From Sporocytophaga myxococcoides (GTDB lineage: Bacteria; Bacteroidota; Bacteroidia; Cytophagales; Cytophagaceae), in NCBI RefSeq assembly GCF_000775915.1, contig NZ_BBLT01000008.1, positions 228,412 to 292,411 on the forward strand: a stretch of DNA of 64,000 nt, read 5' to 3'. Under the pieces are notes generated by a model, which worked only from the letters and a program-made list of their open reading frames with translations, searched no databases and was not told where the DNA came from. A program made the position numbers and the translations under genes. Positions 9,550 to 19,080 of this stretch are shown one piece after another. Position 1 is the first letter of the stretch. Every line of letters begins with the position of its first letter.

Positions 9550-9700
9550 CACTACTTTCCTCCTTATTTAAATAATTTCCCGTCATAAAAATTGTTTGAC
9601 ATACAGAGTTGCGACATTATTAAAGTACAAACAGGTGAGGGATCTTAGGGAAATTTAGCACTCTGTCGGGGCCTGAATTGTTTTGATAAAAAAAAGGAAT

Positions 9701-10174
9701 ATGAAAATAGCGCTAATTATAATGTTTGCAATAGGATCCTGTATCAGTTCCTTTGCACAAATTGATACGAATACAACAATTATAAGGAGAAATACGGATC
9801 TCTATGGGAACCCGGGAGTGAATACTTCTCCTGATAAATCTTATTACTCTATCAACCCGACAGTTCCAGGCTCAACGGATGGAACTAAATTAAGGAATGA
9901 AACAAGTATTTATAATAATAACCCTGCTACAAATCCTAATATTAATCCCAATACTCAGGTAAATCCTGGTATAGAATACAATGGGGGACTTCCGGATAAT
10001 GGCCAGTTGCCTGGAGGTGGTATGTTGCCGAACAACGGTGGTTTGCCCAATAACGGAGGACTTCCCAATAATGGTATGTTGCCTAGTACAACAACTCCAC
10101 AACCATCTTCCAGTGCGCCTGGAGCAAGCCCTGGGTCTATGGGCCCTGGAACAAATATTGGTGCAGGATATTAG
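9701..10174 (+). CDS. Secreted Asn/Gly/Pro-rich repeat protein
   Basis: A protein of about 157 residues with a clear signal peptide (KIALIIMFAIGSCISSFAQ) and a low-complexity mature part. Residues near 95-130 repeat a six-residue unit (N-N-G-G-L-P and variants) encoded by 18-bp tandem repeats around 9985-10085. The C-terminus is Ser/Pro/Gly-rich. No enzymatic domain is visible; a surface or matrix role is possible but unproven. I chose the ATG at 9701, which has AAGGA about 6 nt upstream, over a TTG 18 bp earlier. A long hairpin terminator follows. Confidence 0.65.
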   Translation: MKIALIIMFAIGSCISSFAQIDTNTTIIRRNTDLYGNPGVNTSPDKSYYSINPTVPGSTDGTKLRNETSIYNNNPATNPNINPNTQVNPGIEYNGGLPDNGQLPGGGMLPNNGGLPNNGGLPNNGMLPSTTTPQPSSSAPGASPGSMGPGTNIGAGY

Positions 10175-10180
10175 TGATTA

Positions 10181-10224
10181 TTCAATAAAATGGCTGCAGT
10201 TAAATCAGCAGCCATTTTATTGAA
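10181..10224. terminator. Bidirectional intrinsic terminator
   Basis: Perfect 17-bp arms (10181-10197 and 10208-10224, core AAAATGGCTGC / GCAGCCATTTT) with a 10-nt loop. It lies 7 bp after the repeat-protein stop and 34 bp from the end of the convergent esterase gene. The A/T flanks allow it to act in both directions. Confidence 0.85.
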
Positions 10225-10258
10225 AGTCATTTGAGGGTGAGAAAATTAAACCAATTAT

Positions 10259-11671
10259 TTATTGATCTTTTTCAATTTCCCATTCATCGGTTCTGAACGA
10301 AGAAACAGGTAAACCTTCTTTATTGAAAAGATTGGGGAGGGCATCATTGGCCCACTCAAAGCGCACTGCTACTGGTTTTCTTACTTTGGGAGAAAAGATT
10401 GTTACCGTATTATTTTCAATTACTGCTTTAGCAGGATAAAATTGTTTGTCACTACCTGCAATGATAAAACCTTTGAGTTCCTTGCCTTGTTTGGAAATAA
10501 GGCCATTAGAAGCATTGATAAATGTGATTTTAACTTTCCCATTTTCTATTTTCATGCTCTTGAAAGAAGGGCTTTTGGCTGATATAGTTTTGAAATGATA
10601 TGTTTCTTCAAGTGCTAAACGGGCTAATCTTTCACCAACAGGTCTTTGATATCGGGGGTGAACATCTTTAATATTTTCAACAACGTCAGAAATTATAACC
10701 ATACCTGTTTTGGGAAATTCCAAAAGTTTTGACTGTTGCTCCCGAAGCAGTACACCATTCATATTAGTTCCATATCCGCTGTAAGGAGCTATTTGTACAT
10801 AGTAAAACGGTAGTTCTGATTGAAAGTCTTTTCTCCAGTTTAATACTAGTTTTTCAATCAGGAGTTTGTAAGAGTAAGGGTACTCTACATTTGATTCCCC
10901 TTGGTACCAAATAATACCTGCCAGCTTAAATGGAATTAATGGCGCAATCATTGAATTATAAGCCATACCCGGTGCAGAAGGGCACCATGGCCTGTCGATA
11001 CCACATTGTTTGTCTGCGGCCCCTTTAAGAAGTGAATCTGAATCGATGATATCTTTGGGAACCCATACTTCAGCTGGAGTTCCTCCCCAACTTGAATGAA
11101 TAAGTCCTATTGGTACTTTTAGCTCAGTATTAAGAGTTTTGCCAAAATAGTAGGCTACTGCACTAAACCATCTTAGAGGTTCGCCATTACAGGGTTTCCA
11201 GTTGCCTTCCCCTTTCAACTGAGGAGTGGATGCTGCCGACCTTGGTACCTGGAATAATCTTATCAGGGGATCATTGATCTGTTCTAAGTATGGTCCTCCA
11301 TCAGCAGAAGAATTCATATTCCATTCCATATTAGATTGACCGGAGCATAACCATACCTCTCCAGAAAGTATATTTTCAAGCAACTTTTGCTCAGCCCCAG
11401 CTGTAATGGTTATTGTATGTGGTCCACCGGCAGAAGGTGTTTTTATTGATGCTTTCCACAACGATGTATTGCTGACTTTAGTTTGAATTATCGTTGTATC
11501 CCAGCTAACCTGAATTTGGATATCCTGTGTTGGGCCCGCCCATCCCCATATAGGAATCTCAGTGTTTTGCTGAATAACCATGCTTGATGAGAATAAAGAT
11601 GGTAACCGCAATTGAGCATGGGTATGGGACAAATTAACTATGATTAATATCAATGTAAGAAAGGTTTTCAT
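10259..11671 (-). CDS. Sialate O-acetylesterase family protein
   Basis: Secreted or periplasmic carbohydrate esterase predicted to remove acetyl groups from sialic acids or other acetylated sugars. A signal peptide covers about 1-19. The SGNH-type nucleophile motif is WLCSGQSNMEW with S113, and the block WYQGESNVEYP matches the second conserved family region. The late part contains a Ser-Asp-His stretch VIISDVVENIKDVHP. The 470 residues are a normal length. The family is common in polysaccharide-degrading Bacteroidetes, and true substrates often include plant acetyl-glycans, so sialate specificity is only the family name. It stands alone, converging with the secreted repeat protein. Confidence 0.88.
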   Translation of the reverse strand: MKTFLTLILIIVNLSHTHAQLRLPSLFSSSMVIQQNTEIPIWGWAGPTQDIQIQVSWDTTIIQTKVSNTSLWKASIKTPSAGGPHTITITAGAEQKLLENILSGEVWLCSGQSNMEWNMNSSADGGPYLEQINDPLIRLFQVPRSAASTPQLKGEGNWKPCNGEPLRWFSAVAYYFGKTLNTELKVPIGLIHSSWGGTPAEVWVPKDIIDSDSLLKGAADKQCGIDRPWCPSAPGMAYNSMIAPLIPFKLAGIIWYQGESNVEYPYSYKLLIEKLVLNWRKDFQSELPFYYVQIAPYSGYGTNMNGVLLREQQSKLLEFPKTGMVIISDVVENIKDVHPRYQRPVGERLARLALEETYHFKTISAKSPSFKSMKIENGKVKITFINASNGLISKQGKELKGFIIAGSDKQFYPAKAVIENNTVTIFSPKVRKPVAVRFEWANDALPNLFNKEGLPVSSFRTDEWEIEKDQ

Positions 11672-11977
11672 ACATGAATTGATTTTTATCCCAAAAGTGT
11701 AAATTAAAAGAAAATGTTTTAGGTTTGTTTATAACAAGTTTTTATATGAAAAAGCCCTTGCAAAGTTGTTCCTTTCGCAAATACTTTAGGACAAGCCGGG
11801 GTATAACCTGCCAATTCAATTTATGTTGGAGAATTGAGTTAAGGACTCAAAAAAATCTTGAGCAACAGATGGACTTAAATTTAAAATAATAAAGAATCAA
11901 ATTTTTAAGTCACTTATTTTACAAGGTATTTCTCATGATAAAATATTAGAATTACCCAATGTCATTATAATCTCTGT
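11672..11977. other. 306-bp intergenic region
   Basis: Lies between the starts-side of the esterase gene and the end of wecB, both on the minus strand. It is AT-rich; I see no convincing small gene, strong terminator or repeat. It presumably contains the esterase promoter. Confidence 0.4.
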
Positions 11978-13093
11978 TTAAGGAATATTCCTCATAAAGG
12001 AAACAATTCTTTCTGACGCTTTACCGTCTCCATAAGGATTATCAAGTTTGCTCATAGATTCATATCTTTCTTTATTATTCCATAAATCTAAAGCTTCTTT
12101 GACTATTTTATCCTTGTCTGTTCCAACTAGAATAACTGTACCAGCGTCAACTGCTTCCGGTCTTTCAGTTGTGTCTCGCATTACTAAAACTGGTTTTCCA
12201 AGACTTGGAGCTTCTTCCTGTATACCACCGCTATCTGTTATTATTAATTTTGATTTTTCCATCAGCCAAATAAATGCTTCATATGCCTGTGGATCGATTA
12301 AATAAATGTTAGGGTTATCTTTCAGATATTTATAGACTGGCTTTTGAACATTGGGGTTTAAATGAACCGGATAAACTATTTTTATGCCATGGGAGGCAAT
12401 TTGATCAAGTGCAGCACAAATGTTTTCAAACCCTTCACCATGATTTTCTCTTCTGTGGCCAGTTACCAATATGAAATCATTTTCGAAGGTTAACCAGCAT
12501 TTAAGTTTTTCTATGGATTCAAATCTTTTATTCTTAATAAGTTTAACGCTTTCGTTCAAGGCATCTATTACAGTATTGCCAGTAACAAGGATAGAAGCCT
12601 CATTTATATTTTCACGCAGAAGATTGATCTTAGATGAGTTTGTTGGAGCAAAATTATAATCAGAAATTCTGCCTGTAACGGATCTGTTAATTTCTTCGGG
12701 GAATGGAGAATATTTATTGTTTGTTCTTAATCCTGCTTCAATATGGCAGACTTTTGCTCCTGAATAAAAAGAGGAAATACTACTTGCAAGTGTTGTTGTT
12801 GTATCTCCGTGGACGAATACATAGTCAGGCTGAAACTCATCCAACACAGGTTTAAGATTAACAATTATTTTAGCGGTAAGACTATGTAAAGTTTGATTTG
12901 GTTCCATTATGTCCAGATCATAATCTGGTTTCAATTGGAAGAAATCCAAGACCTGATCAAGCATTTGCCTGTGTTGAGCTGTAACACAAATCTTGGTATT
13001 AAAAAAATCAGTATGTTTAAGAAATTCTCTAACTAATGGAGCCATTTTTATGGCTTCCGGACGAGTCCCAAAAATTATTAAAACCTTTTTCAA
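11978..13093 (-). CDS. wecB: UDP-N-acetylglucosamine 2-epimerase (non-hydrolysing)
   Basis: Converts UDP-GlcNAc to UDP-ManNAc, a precursor for surface polysaccharides. The family start IIFGTRPEAIKMAPL, the HVEAGLRT-type segment (CHIEAGLRTNN), GHRRENHGEGF and TDSGGIQEEAP are all present, and 371 residues is the usual length. The first codon is TTG. It is followed on the same strand by nothing in frame but preceded by a GT2 glycosyltransferase and a membrane glycosyltransferase-like gene, which together form a surface glycan segment. Whether the product feeds a capsule, lipopolysaccharide or glycoprotein cannot be told here. Confidence 0.93.
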   Translation of the reverse strand: MKKVLIIFGTRPEAIKMAPLVREFLKHTDFFNTKICVTAQHRQMLDQVLDFFQLKPDYDLDIMEPNQTLHSLTAKIIVNLKPVLDEFQPDYVFVHGDTTTTLASSISSFYSGAKVCHIEAGLRTNNKYSPFPEEINRSVTGRISDYNFAPTNSSKINLLRENINEASILVTGNTVIDALNESVKLIKNKRFESIEKLKCWLTFENDFILVTGHRRENHGEGFENICAALDQIASHGIKIVYPVHLNPNVQKPVYKYLKDNPNIYLIDPQAYEAFIWLMEKSKLIITDSGGIQEEAPSLGKPVLVMRDTTERPEAVDAGTVILVGTDKDKIVKEALDLWNNKERYESMSKLDNPYGDGKASERIVSFMRNIP

Positions 13094-13157
13094 TAGAAGT
13101 AGAATAAAATTATAAAATGATTAATCTAGTTGGAAATAATCATTATTTTAAAAATGA

Positions 13158-13907
13158 TTATTTAAATCTTTTGCTGAATCTGTATGCCCAAAGAAGACCA
13201 AGTGTAAGATTAATAGTTTTCGCTACTTTCATTTTACTGTCGCTTAATTTAAAATCGTAGCGAAGTATCATTGGTACTTCATGAATAATAGGATTGAAGC
13301 GATTACTTTTTAATAGAATTTCTGCCATACAGCTAAATCCTTTTTCTTCTACCAGTCTTTCTTTATAATAATTTTGTAGTTTCCTTAAAAAATCTGCATC
13401 ATAAGCTCTGAAACCACAGGTATAATCTTTCACTCCTTTCATGCCCACTACTGTTTTAAAAAGTAAACTTGCAACTTCGCTATATATTTCTCTAATTTTT
13501 GTTAGTCCCATGATCCGGGCTCCATTCTGATATCTAGAAGCTATTACAATTTCACTTCCTTCTTTTATCATGCCTGCCATTCTCTTTATTAAATGAGGAT
13601 TGTGGCTATCATCAGCATCAAGAGTGACTACAATATCACCTTTTTGTGTAAATTTCAGTACTTCCTCAATACCTGTCCTGATTGCATTTGCAAGTCCTTG
13701 ATTTGGGTAAACATCAACATAGTGCAAGTTCATTTTGGTAGAGTAATCTTTCAGAATTTGTGGAGTTTGATCTTTGCTACCATCATTGATAACGATTACT
13801 TTAGGATCTTTTGAGAATTCACCATTAAGCTCTTGAATTCTGTTTAATAAACTCGGTAAAGACTTCTCTTCATTATAAGCGGGAAGTACTATATATATTT
13901 GGCTCAT
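13158..13907 (-). CDS. Family 2 glycosyltransferase (dolichol-phosphate mannose synthase-like)
   Basis: A 249-residue GT-A fold transferase. It begins with the donor-binding strand IYIVLPAYNEE and has VIVINDGSKDQT; the metal-binding LDADDSHNP (D97, D99, D100) follows. No C-terminal membrane anchor is obvious. Members transfer a sugar from a nucleotide donor to a polyprenyl-phosphate carrier at the cytoplasmic face of the membrane. The neighbouring membrane gene could encode the enzyme that uses the lipid-linked sugar (inference). ATG start; 65 bp upstream of wecB on the same strand. Confidence 0.88.
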   Translation of the reverse strand: MSQIYIVLPAYNEEKSLPSLLNRIQELNGEFSKDPKVIVINDGSKDQTPQILKDYSTKMNLHYVDVYPNQGLANAIRTGIEEVLKFTQKGDIVVTLDADDSHNPHLIKRMAGMIKEGSEIVIASRYQNGARIMGLTKIREIYSEVASLLFKTVVGMKGVKDYTCGFRAYDADFLRKLQNYYKERLVEEKGFSCMAEILLKSNRFNPIIHEVPMILRYDFKLSDSKMKVAKTINLTLGLLWAYRFSKRFK

Positions 13908-14001
13908 TGATACTTAGCTTTTAAATAATTAATGGTGTTTTTGAAGCCTTAGAAACTGTGCAAATTAACGTTTTAATATAATAAATCATAATTTAATATA
14001 T

Positions 14002-15278
14002 TTATATTTGTGTTTTTTTTATATTCCAAGCGAAGTATGATATTATATATATGGAGATATAAACAGGAATAAAAAACAAGTAAGGATAAGGAACCTGCAC
14101 AAATGCATAAAAGAAAATTAAATTAAATTTAAGTGCTAAAACTGAAAAAAACTGAACATTTATATGACTTCTGTTCTTGATAAACAAATAACCAGCTAAG
14201 GCGAGGGAAGAGATGCAAAATATTAGCTGAGCATATTGGAGCTTACTTATTTTTTGTGAAAGATCCCCACCAACAAAATCATAAAAAAAGCTGGCGAAGC
14301 CTAACCCTTGAAAAATGGAAAAAGGTTTTTCACCAGGTTGTTGCCAACCTTGTCCTTTCCATTCTCCTAAAATTCCTATTTTGTAGTATTCAAAACTGTT
14401 AGTTAAAATAGTCGGGTCTTTAGCCAAAAAAGGAAGAATATAAAATATCATTCCCATACTGGCCATTACACCTACAATCTTAAATACATTCTTTTTATCT
14501 TCTGTTAAAAATATAATCCACAAATATAAAGGAGTCCAAAAAATCAAAGAGAATCTTGATAGTAGACATATGCTTAATGCGACTCCTCTAAAAATATTTG
14601 ACTTAGAGAAAATTGCAAATACAAGCAGTAAATAAAAAGACGCATCCATTAATTCAATAGACTCGCCAATAGCAATAGGATGATAAATGGCATATAAATA
14701 TAGTATACCAAATGGTATGGCTAGCTTGATATAATGCTCAATCTGGGGCAAGTTTTGACCGGAAAGAAAATTGTTATATAACAATATACTTATTAAAAAA
14801 ATGAAATATATTACCCATCGATAATCCAGGTTTACAAATTCAGCAAAAACAAATGGTAACCATCTAAATGTAAAATAATTGGGAAGAATTGTCCAGCCAA
14901 AATCACTTATTGGAGTATATGGAAATTCTCCTTTTAAAAATCTTTTGACAACTACTCTGTAACTGCTGGTATGATATCTGAAATTGCAGGATTCATAGGG
15001 TAATCCTGAAATATTTTAAATAGGACTAATCCCATAAATCCGCTCAAAATGAAAAATACTTTTGAGCCATAGTTGCTTTGGGTATTTTTGGGGGGAGTTA
15101 AAGTGTGGGTTTCCTTATCAAGCTCAAATGCTATTTTGCAGAATAAAATACCTGCGATAGTCATTACAAGAGGATTTAGGTAGAATCCTAAAAATTTTGG
15201 TTTGAAAAGGGTAAATAGCTCTATACAAAATAAAACAAATAAATAAATAATGTTTAAGGAATAACGGGACTTTATCAT
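14002..15278 (-). pseudogene. Integral-membrane glycosyltransferase-like gene, frameshifted
   Basis: Two adjacent minus-strand reading frames appear to be one gene. The upstream part (ATG at 15278) is a membrane protein ending ISDIIPAVTE at a TAG (14952-14954). The other frame is open through that point and reads VKRFLKGEFPYTP, then FGWTILPNYFTFRWLPF, directly continuing the sense, and runs to 14002 with many hydrophobic helices. One base inserted in GAGTAG (giving GAGTAT) would restore a single protein of about 425 residues. It resembles polytopic lipid-linked-sugar glycosyltransferases of Bacteroidetes glycan loci, but I cannot name the family with certainty. It is either a real disruption or a sequencing error. 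Confidence 0.7.
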
Positions 15279-15311
15279 TAGACTTTGTAAATAACAAAAA
15301 AACAGTATCAA

Positions 15312-15614
15312 TAAAATTTACGCAATATAATTATAAATTAGGATTAAATTTATTCTTTGAATTTTATAAAGCATGAATTACTAATTGAATCTTAATTGGT
15401 GACTTATTAATATAATATATATGCTAGGAATCCTAATTCTCAGTGGTGAATTATGGTTGGTAGATTATTTGTTAGGGACTGTTTAAAAAGTAAATTCTTC
15501 AAAAAATATATACTTTTCTTATAACACTGGTTTATTGTTTATTTATTGTAATAAAATAGAAGAGACTGCCCTTTGGAGACAGTCTCTTTTTAATATTGTC
15601 TTATTTACTTAAAT
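15312..15614. other. Intergenic region of about 300 bp
   Basis: AT-rich stretch between two minus-strand genes. Apart from the terminator at 15560-15588 I see no gene or repeat. It should contain the promoter of the frameshifted membrane gene. Confidence 0.4.
15560..15588. terminator. Intrinsic terminator downstream of the basic protein gene
   Basis: Perfect 9-bp stem AAGAGACTG (15560-15568) / CAGTCTCTT (15580-15588) with an 11-nt loop. It lies 27 bp past the stop of the minus-strand gene ending at 15615. It is flanked by A/T-rich tails on both sides. Confidence 0.78.
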
Positions 15615-16109
15615 TTATCTCACTTTCTCCAGGGCTAGTCCTGTATACCTTGGAATTTGAGTTCCAAAGAAAAACTTTGTGATTGCCAAAGTGTCATCAG
15701 CAAAGTTTCTTAAAGCAGGATAATCCGGATTTAACATACGATTCACTCTTCTGGCTTTTTTGCTTACCATAAGTTGAATGTATTTTGCGTTTAAAATAGC
15801 CCAACTTCTTATGATTCTGGCCCTTTTAGGAAAGAATGTTCCCTTCTTTAATTCCCGGTACCACGCTTTTTTTCTTAGTTTTTTGGCGGATAATCTCGCT
15901 GATTTTTTAGCCTGATGAACTAATCTTTGGCCTCTTTTAGAAAGGATATTAAATTGCTTTTTGGCATCCTTTCCCATTCCTTCCCAATCAATTTTGGAGA
16001 AAGATTTTTTCACTGATTTAGCTAGTTTTGTAGCTGAATCTCCTATGCTTTCTGTATACCTGTAAGCATTCTTTCTGACAGATTTTAAAGTTAACGCACG
16101 ACTTCTCAT
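15615..16109 (-). CDS. Small very basic protein of unknown function
   Basis: A 164-residue protein rich in Lys and Arg throughout (for example KKSARLSAKKLRKKAWYREL), with a less charged C-terminal end (FADDTLAITKFFFGTQIP). I do not recognise a family. There is no signal peptide or clear membrane segment. The charge suggests binding to nucleic acid or to another polyanion, but this is only inference. The ATG follows a GGGAAG-like ribosome site and lies 37 bp after the polyprenyl synthase stop on the same strand, so the two are probably co-transcribed and end at the 15560 terminator. Confidence 0.65.
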   Translation of the reverse strand: MRSRALTLKSVRKNAYRYTESIGDSATKLAKSVKKSFSKIDWEGMGKDAKKQFNILSKRGQRLVHQAKKSARLSAKKLRKKAWYRELKKGTFFPKRARIIRSWAILNAKYIQLMVSKKARRVNRMLNPDYPALRNFADDTLAITKFFFGTQIPRYTGLALEKVR

Positions 16110-16146
16110 GATTTCTTCCCAATTAGTTTAAATTCAATAAGAGAAA

Positions 16147-17124
16147 TTATTTGTCTCTCTCTATTGTATATTTAACCAACTGTTGAAGGGATTGTTTGTA
16201 AGGAGAGGAAGGAAACGTTTCAAGGATGGAGTTTGCCTCATTCATGTAATTATTCATGATTTCCGTAGCGTATGCAATACCTCCGGAGTTTTTCACAAAT
16301 TGAATTACTTCAGCGACTTTCTTTGGATTATCGTTTTGATTTTTAACGATGTTTATGATTTTTCTTTTTTCCCACCAGCTGGCTTTGCTAAGCGCAAAGA
16401 TCAGGGGAAGTGTCATTTTTCTTTCTTTTATATCAATACCTATTGGTTTACCTATAACGGCTTGGGTATTATAGTCAAAGAGATCGTCTTTTATCTGAAA
16501 TGCCATTCCAACCTTTTCTCCAAAAAGTCTGGCATTTTCAATCGAGGCTGCATCGACACCGGAAGAGGCAGCGCCAACAGCACAACATGAAGCTATGAGA
16601 GAGGCGGTTTTCTGGCGGATAATTTCAAAGTATACTTCTTCCGTAATGTCAAGGTTGCGTGCTTTTTCTATCTGAAGCAACTCACCTTCACTCATTTCTT
16701 TTACTGCATTGGAAACTATTTTAAGTATGCTGAAATCATCATTCTGAAGGGAGAGGAGTAATCCTTTGGAAAGTAAGTAGTCTCCGACAAGTACTGCTAT
16801 TTTATTCTTCCATAGGGCATTAATGGAAAAGAATCCGCGTCTGTAGTTAGCATCATCCACCACATCATCATGAACGAGCGTGGCTGTATGAAGCAATTCA
16901 ATAAGTGCGGCTCCTCTGTAGGTAGATTCACTTATACCTCCGCATGTTTTGGCCATAAGAAATACAAACATAGGCCTTAGTTGTTTGCCCTTTCGTTTAA
17001 CGATATAGGTCATGATTCTGTCAAGCAACACTACGTTGCTTTTCATAGAATCCCTGAATTTTTTTTCAAAATCCCTTATTTCGTCTTCAATCGGAGCTTG
17101 TATTTCTTTAATACTGACAGCCAT
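16147..17124 (-). CDS. Polyprenyl (all-trans) diphosphate synthase
   Basis: Condenses isopentenyl diphosphate units into a long-chain prenyl diphosphate, typically for the menaquinone side chain. Both aspartate-rich motifs are present: HDDVVDD (D86, D87, D90) and KDDLFD (D213, D214, D217). The substrate-binding QLRPMFVFL also matches. The 325 residues match IspB/octaprenyl-type enzymes rather than the shorter farnesyl synthases, but chain length cannot be read from sequence. ATG start. It is followed at 37 bp by the basic protein gene. Confidence 0.92.
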   Translation of the reverse strand: MAVSIKEIQAPIEDEIRDFEKKFRDSMKSNVVLLDRIMTYIVKRKGKQLRPMFVFLMAKTCGGISESTYRGAALIELLHTATLVHDDVVDDANYRRGFFSINALWKNKIAVLVGDYLLSKGLLLSLQNDDFSILKIVSNAVKEMSEGELLQIEKARNLDITEEVYFEIIRQKTASLIASCCAVGAASSGVDAASIENARLFGEKVGMAFQIKDDLFDYNTQAVIGKPIGIDIKERKMTLPLIFALSKASWWEKRKIINIVKNQNDNPKKVAEVIQFVKNSGGIAYATEIMNNYMNEANSILETFPSSPYKQSLQQLVKYTIERDK

Positions 17125-17282
17125 GGTACAATATTACAATCTATTTATACTGTTTCCAAAGGGCTGACCTTATAAAAATCATATTTTATTAATTTAAAAT
17201 TATGATTATCATTCAGGATTCTTTATCAGTTTAATCTGTATTGGTTTTCAGTAGTTTATCATGTAGCACTTACCTGACGTTT

Positions 17283-18150
17283 ATGGCAAAACTTATTTTA
17301 CTTAAAAACAGAGAATTGACTTTGGTTAATCGTTCAAGAAAGCTATTGTATGATCTTTCTTATATTTCAGATGGAAAGGAAAAACCTCTGATTATTTTTC
17401 TGCATGGATTTAAAGGATTTAAGGACTGGGGTAATTTTGATCTGATGATGAATTATTTTACTCAAAAGAATTATGCTTTTATTAAAATGAATTTTTCCCA
17501 TAATGGGACAACCCTTGATAGCCCTTTGGAATTTAATGACCTGAGTGGTTTCGGAAGGAATAATTTTATCATTGAACTTGAAGATATTCAGGCTATGATT
17601 GATCATGTATTTAAAGGTGAAATTATTTCAGAAAATGAGTGGGATCAACGAAAACTGATACTGATCGGGCATAGCAGAGGAGGGGCAATTGCTATTATTA
17701 AAGGAGCTGAAGACGTGAGAGTAAGAGCAGTAGTATCGCTGGCTGGAGTTGCTGATCTGAAGAAATTTCTGAATGACAGGGACATTGATTTATGGAAAAA
17801 AGGAGAAACAGTGTTTATAGATAATTCAAGAACTGGGCAAAAAATGCCTCTTTACCCTCAATTTCTGGAATCTTATTTTGAAAATAAATCAAGACTAGAT
17901 GTTATCTCGGCTGCATCAAAATTAAAGCATCTTTTAATTATCCACGGTTCAGAAGATTCGACAGTGCCCATCGATCATGCTTTTAAATTAAAAAAACAGT
18001 AATCCAACCTCAGAATTAAAAATTGTTCAAAATGCGGATCATACTTTTGGGGGCAGGCATCCTTATACAGATAAAGATCTGCCTTTAAATTTTAAAATCG
18101 TTTGCGATGCGATTATAGATTATTTTCAGAATACAGAATTTAAAAACTGA
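17283..18150 (+). pseudogene. Alpha/beta hydrolase, frameshifted at a poly-A tract
   Basis: Serine hydrolase of unknown substrate. The oxyanion region FLHGFKGFKDWG and nucleophile elbow GHSRGG (S131, counted from the ATG at 17283) are intact, and the acid lies in HGSEDSTVP. The frame then stops at 18002, just after an A7 run (17991-17997). In the +1 frame the sequence continues without a stop as NADHTFGGRHPYTDKDL, which supplies the missing catalytic histidine, to a TGA at 18148-18150. Removing one A would restore a protein of about 288 residues. Either the gene is inactivated, the A-run varies, or the base call is wrong. An upstream TTG start (17241) is less likely. Confidence 0.75.
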
Positions 18151-18221
18151 GATCATTTTTCAATTAATTTTATCCGAATTAATCTCCTCTCTTTTAATGT
18201 TATCAAATAAAGGTAGGTGAT

Positions 18222-19076
18222 ATGGAAAAGTTACTACTAGCTTCGGACTTTTCAGACAGTTCTAATAATGCATTAGATTTTGCAAAAGGTATAGCTGCGA
18301 AAGCAGTATCAGAGGTACTTATATTCAATTCAGCGCCTCTTCCTGTTCTAGAGCCTACTATTCCAACTTTCATGATGGAGGAAATACTGGAAGATCAGGA
18401 GTATTCAGCAAAGGAAAAATTACGTGAGTCATGTGATCTTGTGAGTTCAGAGAGGTATTTTGATGGAAGCCGGGTAAGTTGTGGGTATAAGTTTTCTTCA
18501 GGAGTAGCTGTAAATGAAATAGCAGAAGTTGCCCAGAAAGAAAATGTTGAATTGGTTGTAATGGGAGCTTATGATAATTCTATTACTTCCAAATGGATTG
18601 GAAGTACTACAATTTCAACTCTTGATCATGTGGCATGTCCTGTTCTTGCTGTACCCACGGATGCTATCTTTCAGGGATTCCAGCATATTGTATATGCTTG
18701 CGGGCTTCGCGATTACGATCACTTAGCAATTGATGAGGTAGTTAATTTTGCAAAGATCTTTAATGCCAAAGTAACAGTTCTTCATGTTGCAGATCCTATT
18801 AGTCTGCGTCTTGATATCGTGCTATTTGACAGATTGAGAAAAAAAGTAAAAGCAACTGATGAATTTGGAAAGGTTAAATTTGAAATGCTTGTTTCGGAGC
18901 AGCGGTATGATGCTATTGAGAGTTTTCTTTCTGAGGAGGATGTAGATATGATTGCATTAATGAAGCACAGCAGCTCATTCTTTAAAAGGCTTTTTTATAA
19001 AAGTATGATTGATAAAAGCTTATATAGAGTAGAGCTTCCTATGTTCTTATTGAATGAAAAAAATTATAAAAGTTAA
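18222..19076 (+). CDS. Tandem universal stress protein (UspA family)
   Basis: A 284-residue protein made of two Usp domains (about 1-140 and 145-280), a common arrangement in Bacteroidetes. The first domain has the start KLLLASDFSDSSNNAL and the nucleotide-binding glycine pattern VMGAYDNSIT ... IGSTT ... CPVLAVP. The second domain has lost the glycine-rich motif, so only the first is likely to bind ATP. Family members act in stress survival through unknown partners. Five bases separate it from the following coiled-coil gene, and a cation ATPase follows, suggesting an ion/stress unit. Confidence 0.88.
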   Translation: MEKLLLASDFSDSSNNALDFAKGIAAKAVSEVLIFNSAPLPVLEPTIPTFMMEEILEDQEYSAKEKLRESCDLVSSERYFDGSRVSCGYKFSSGVAVNEIAEVAQKENVELVVMGAYDNSITSKWIGSTTISTLDHVACPVLAVPTDAIFQGFQHIVYACGLRDYDHLAIDEVVNFAKIFNAKVTVLHVADPISLRLDIVLFDRLRKKVKATDEFGKVKFEMLVSEQRYDAIESFLSEEDVDMIALMKHSSSFFKRLFYKSMIDKSLYRVELPMFLLNEKNYKS

Positions 19077-19080
19077 TTAT

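Noticed and set aside
17985..18005. Programmed ribosomal frameshift at the A7 tract of the alpha/beta hydrolase
   Set aside because: The needed shift is +1, not the -1 favoured by A-AAA-AAC type slippery sites, and no stimulatory hairpin is apparent. An indel or base-call error is simpler.
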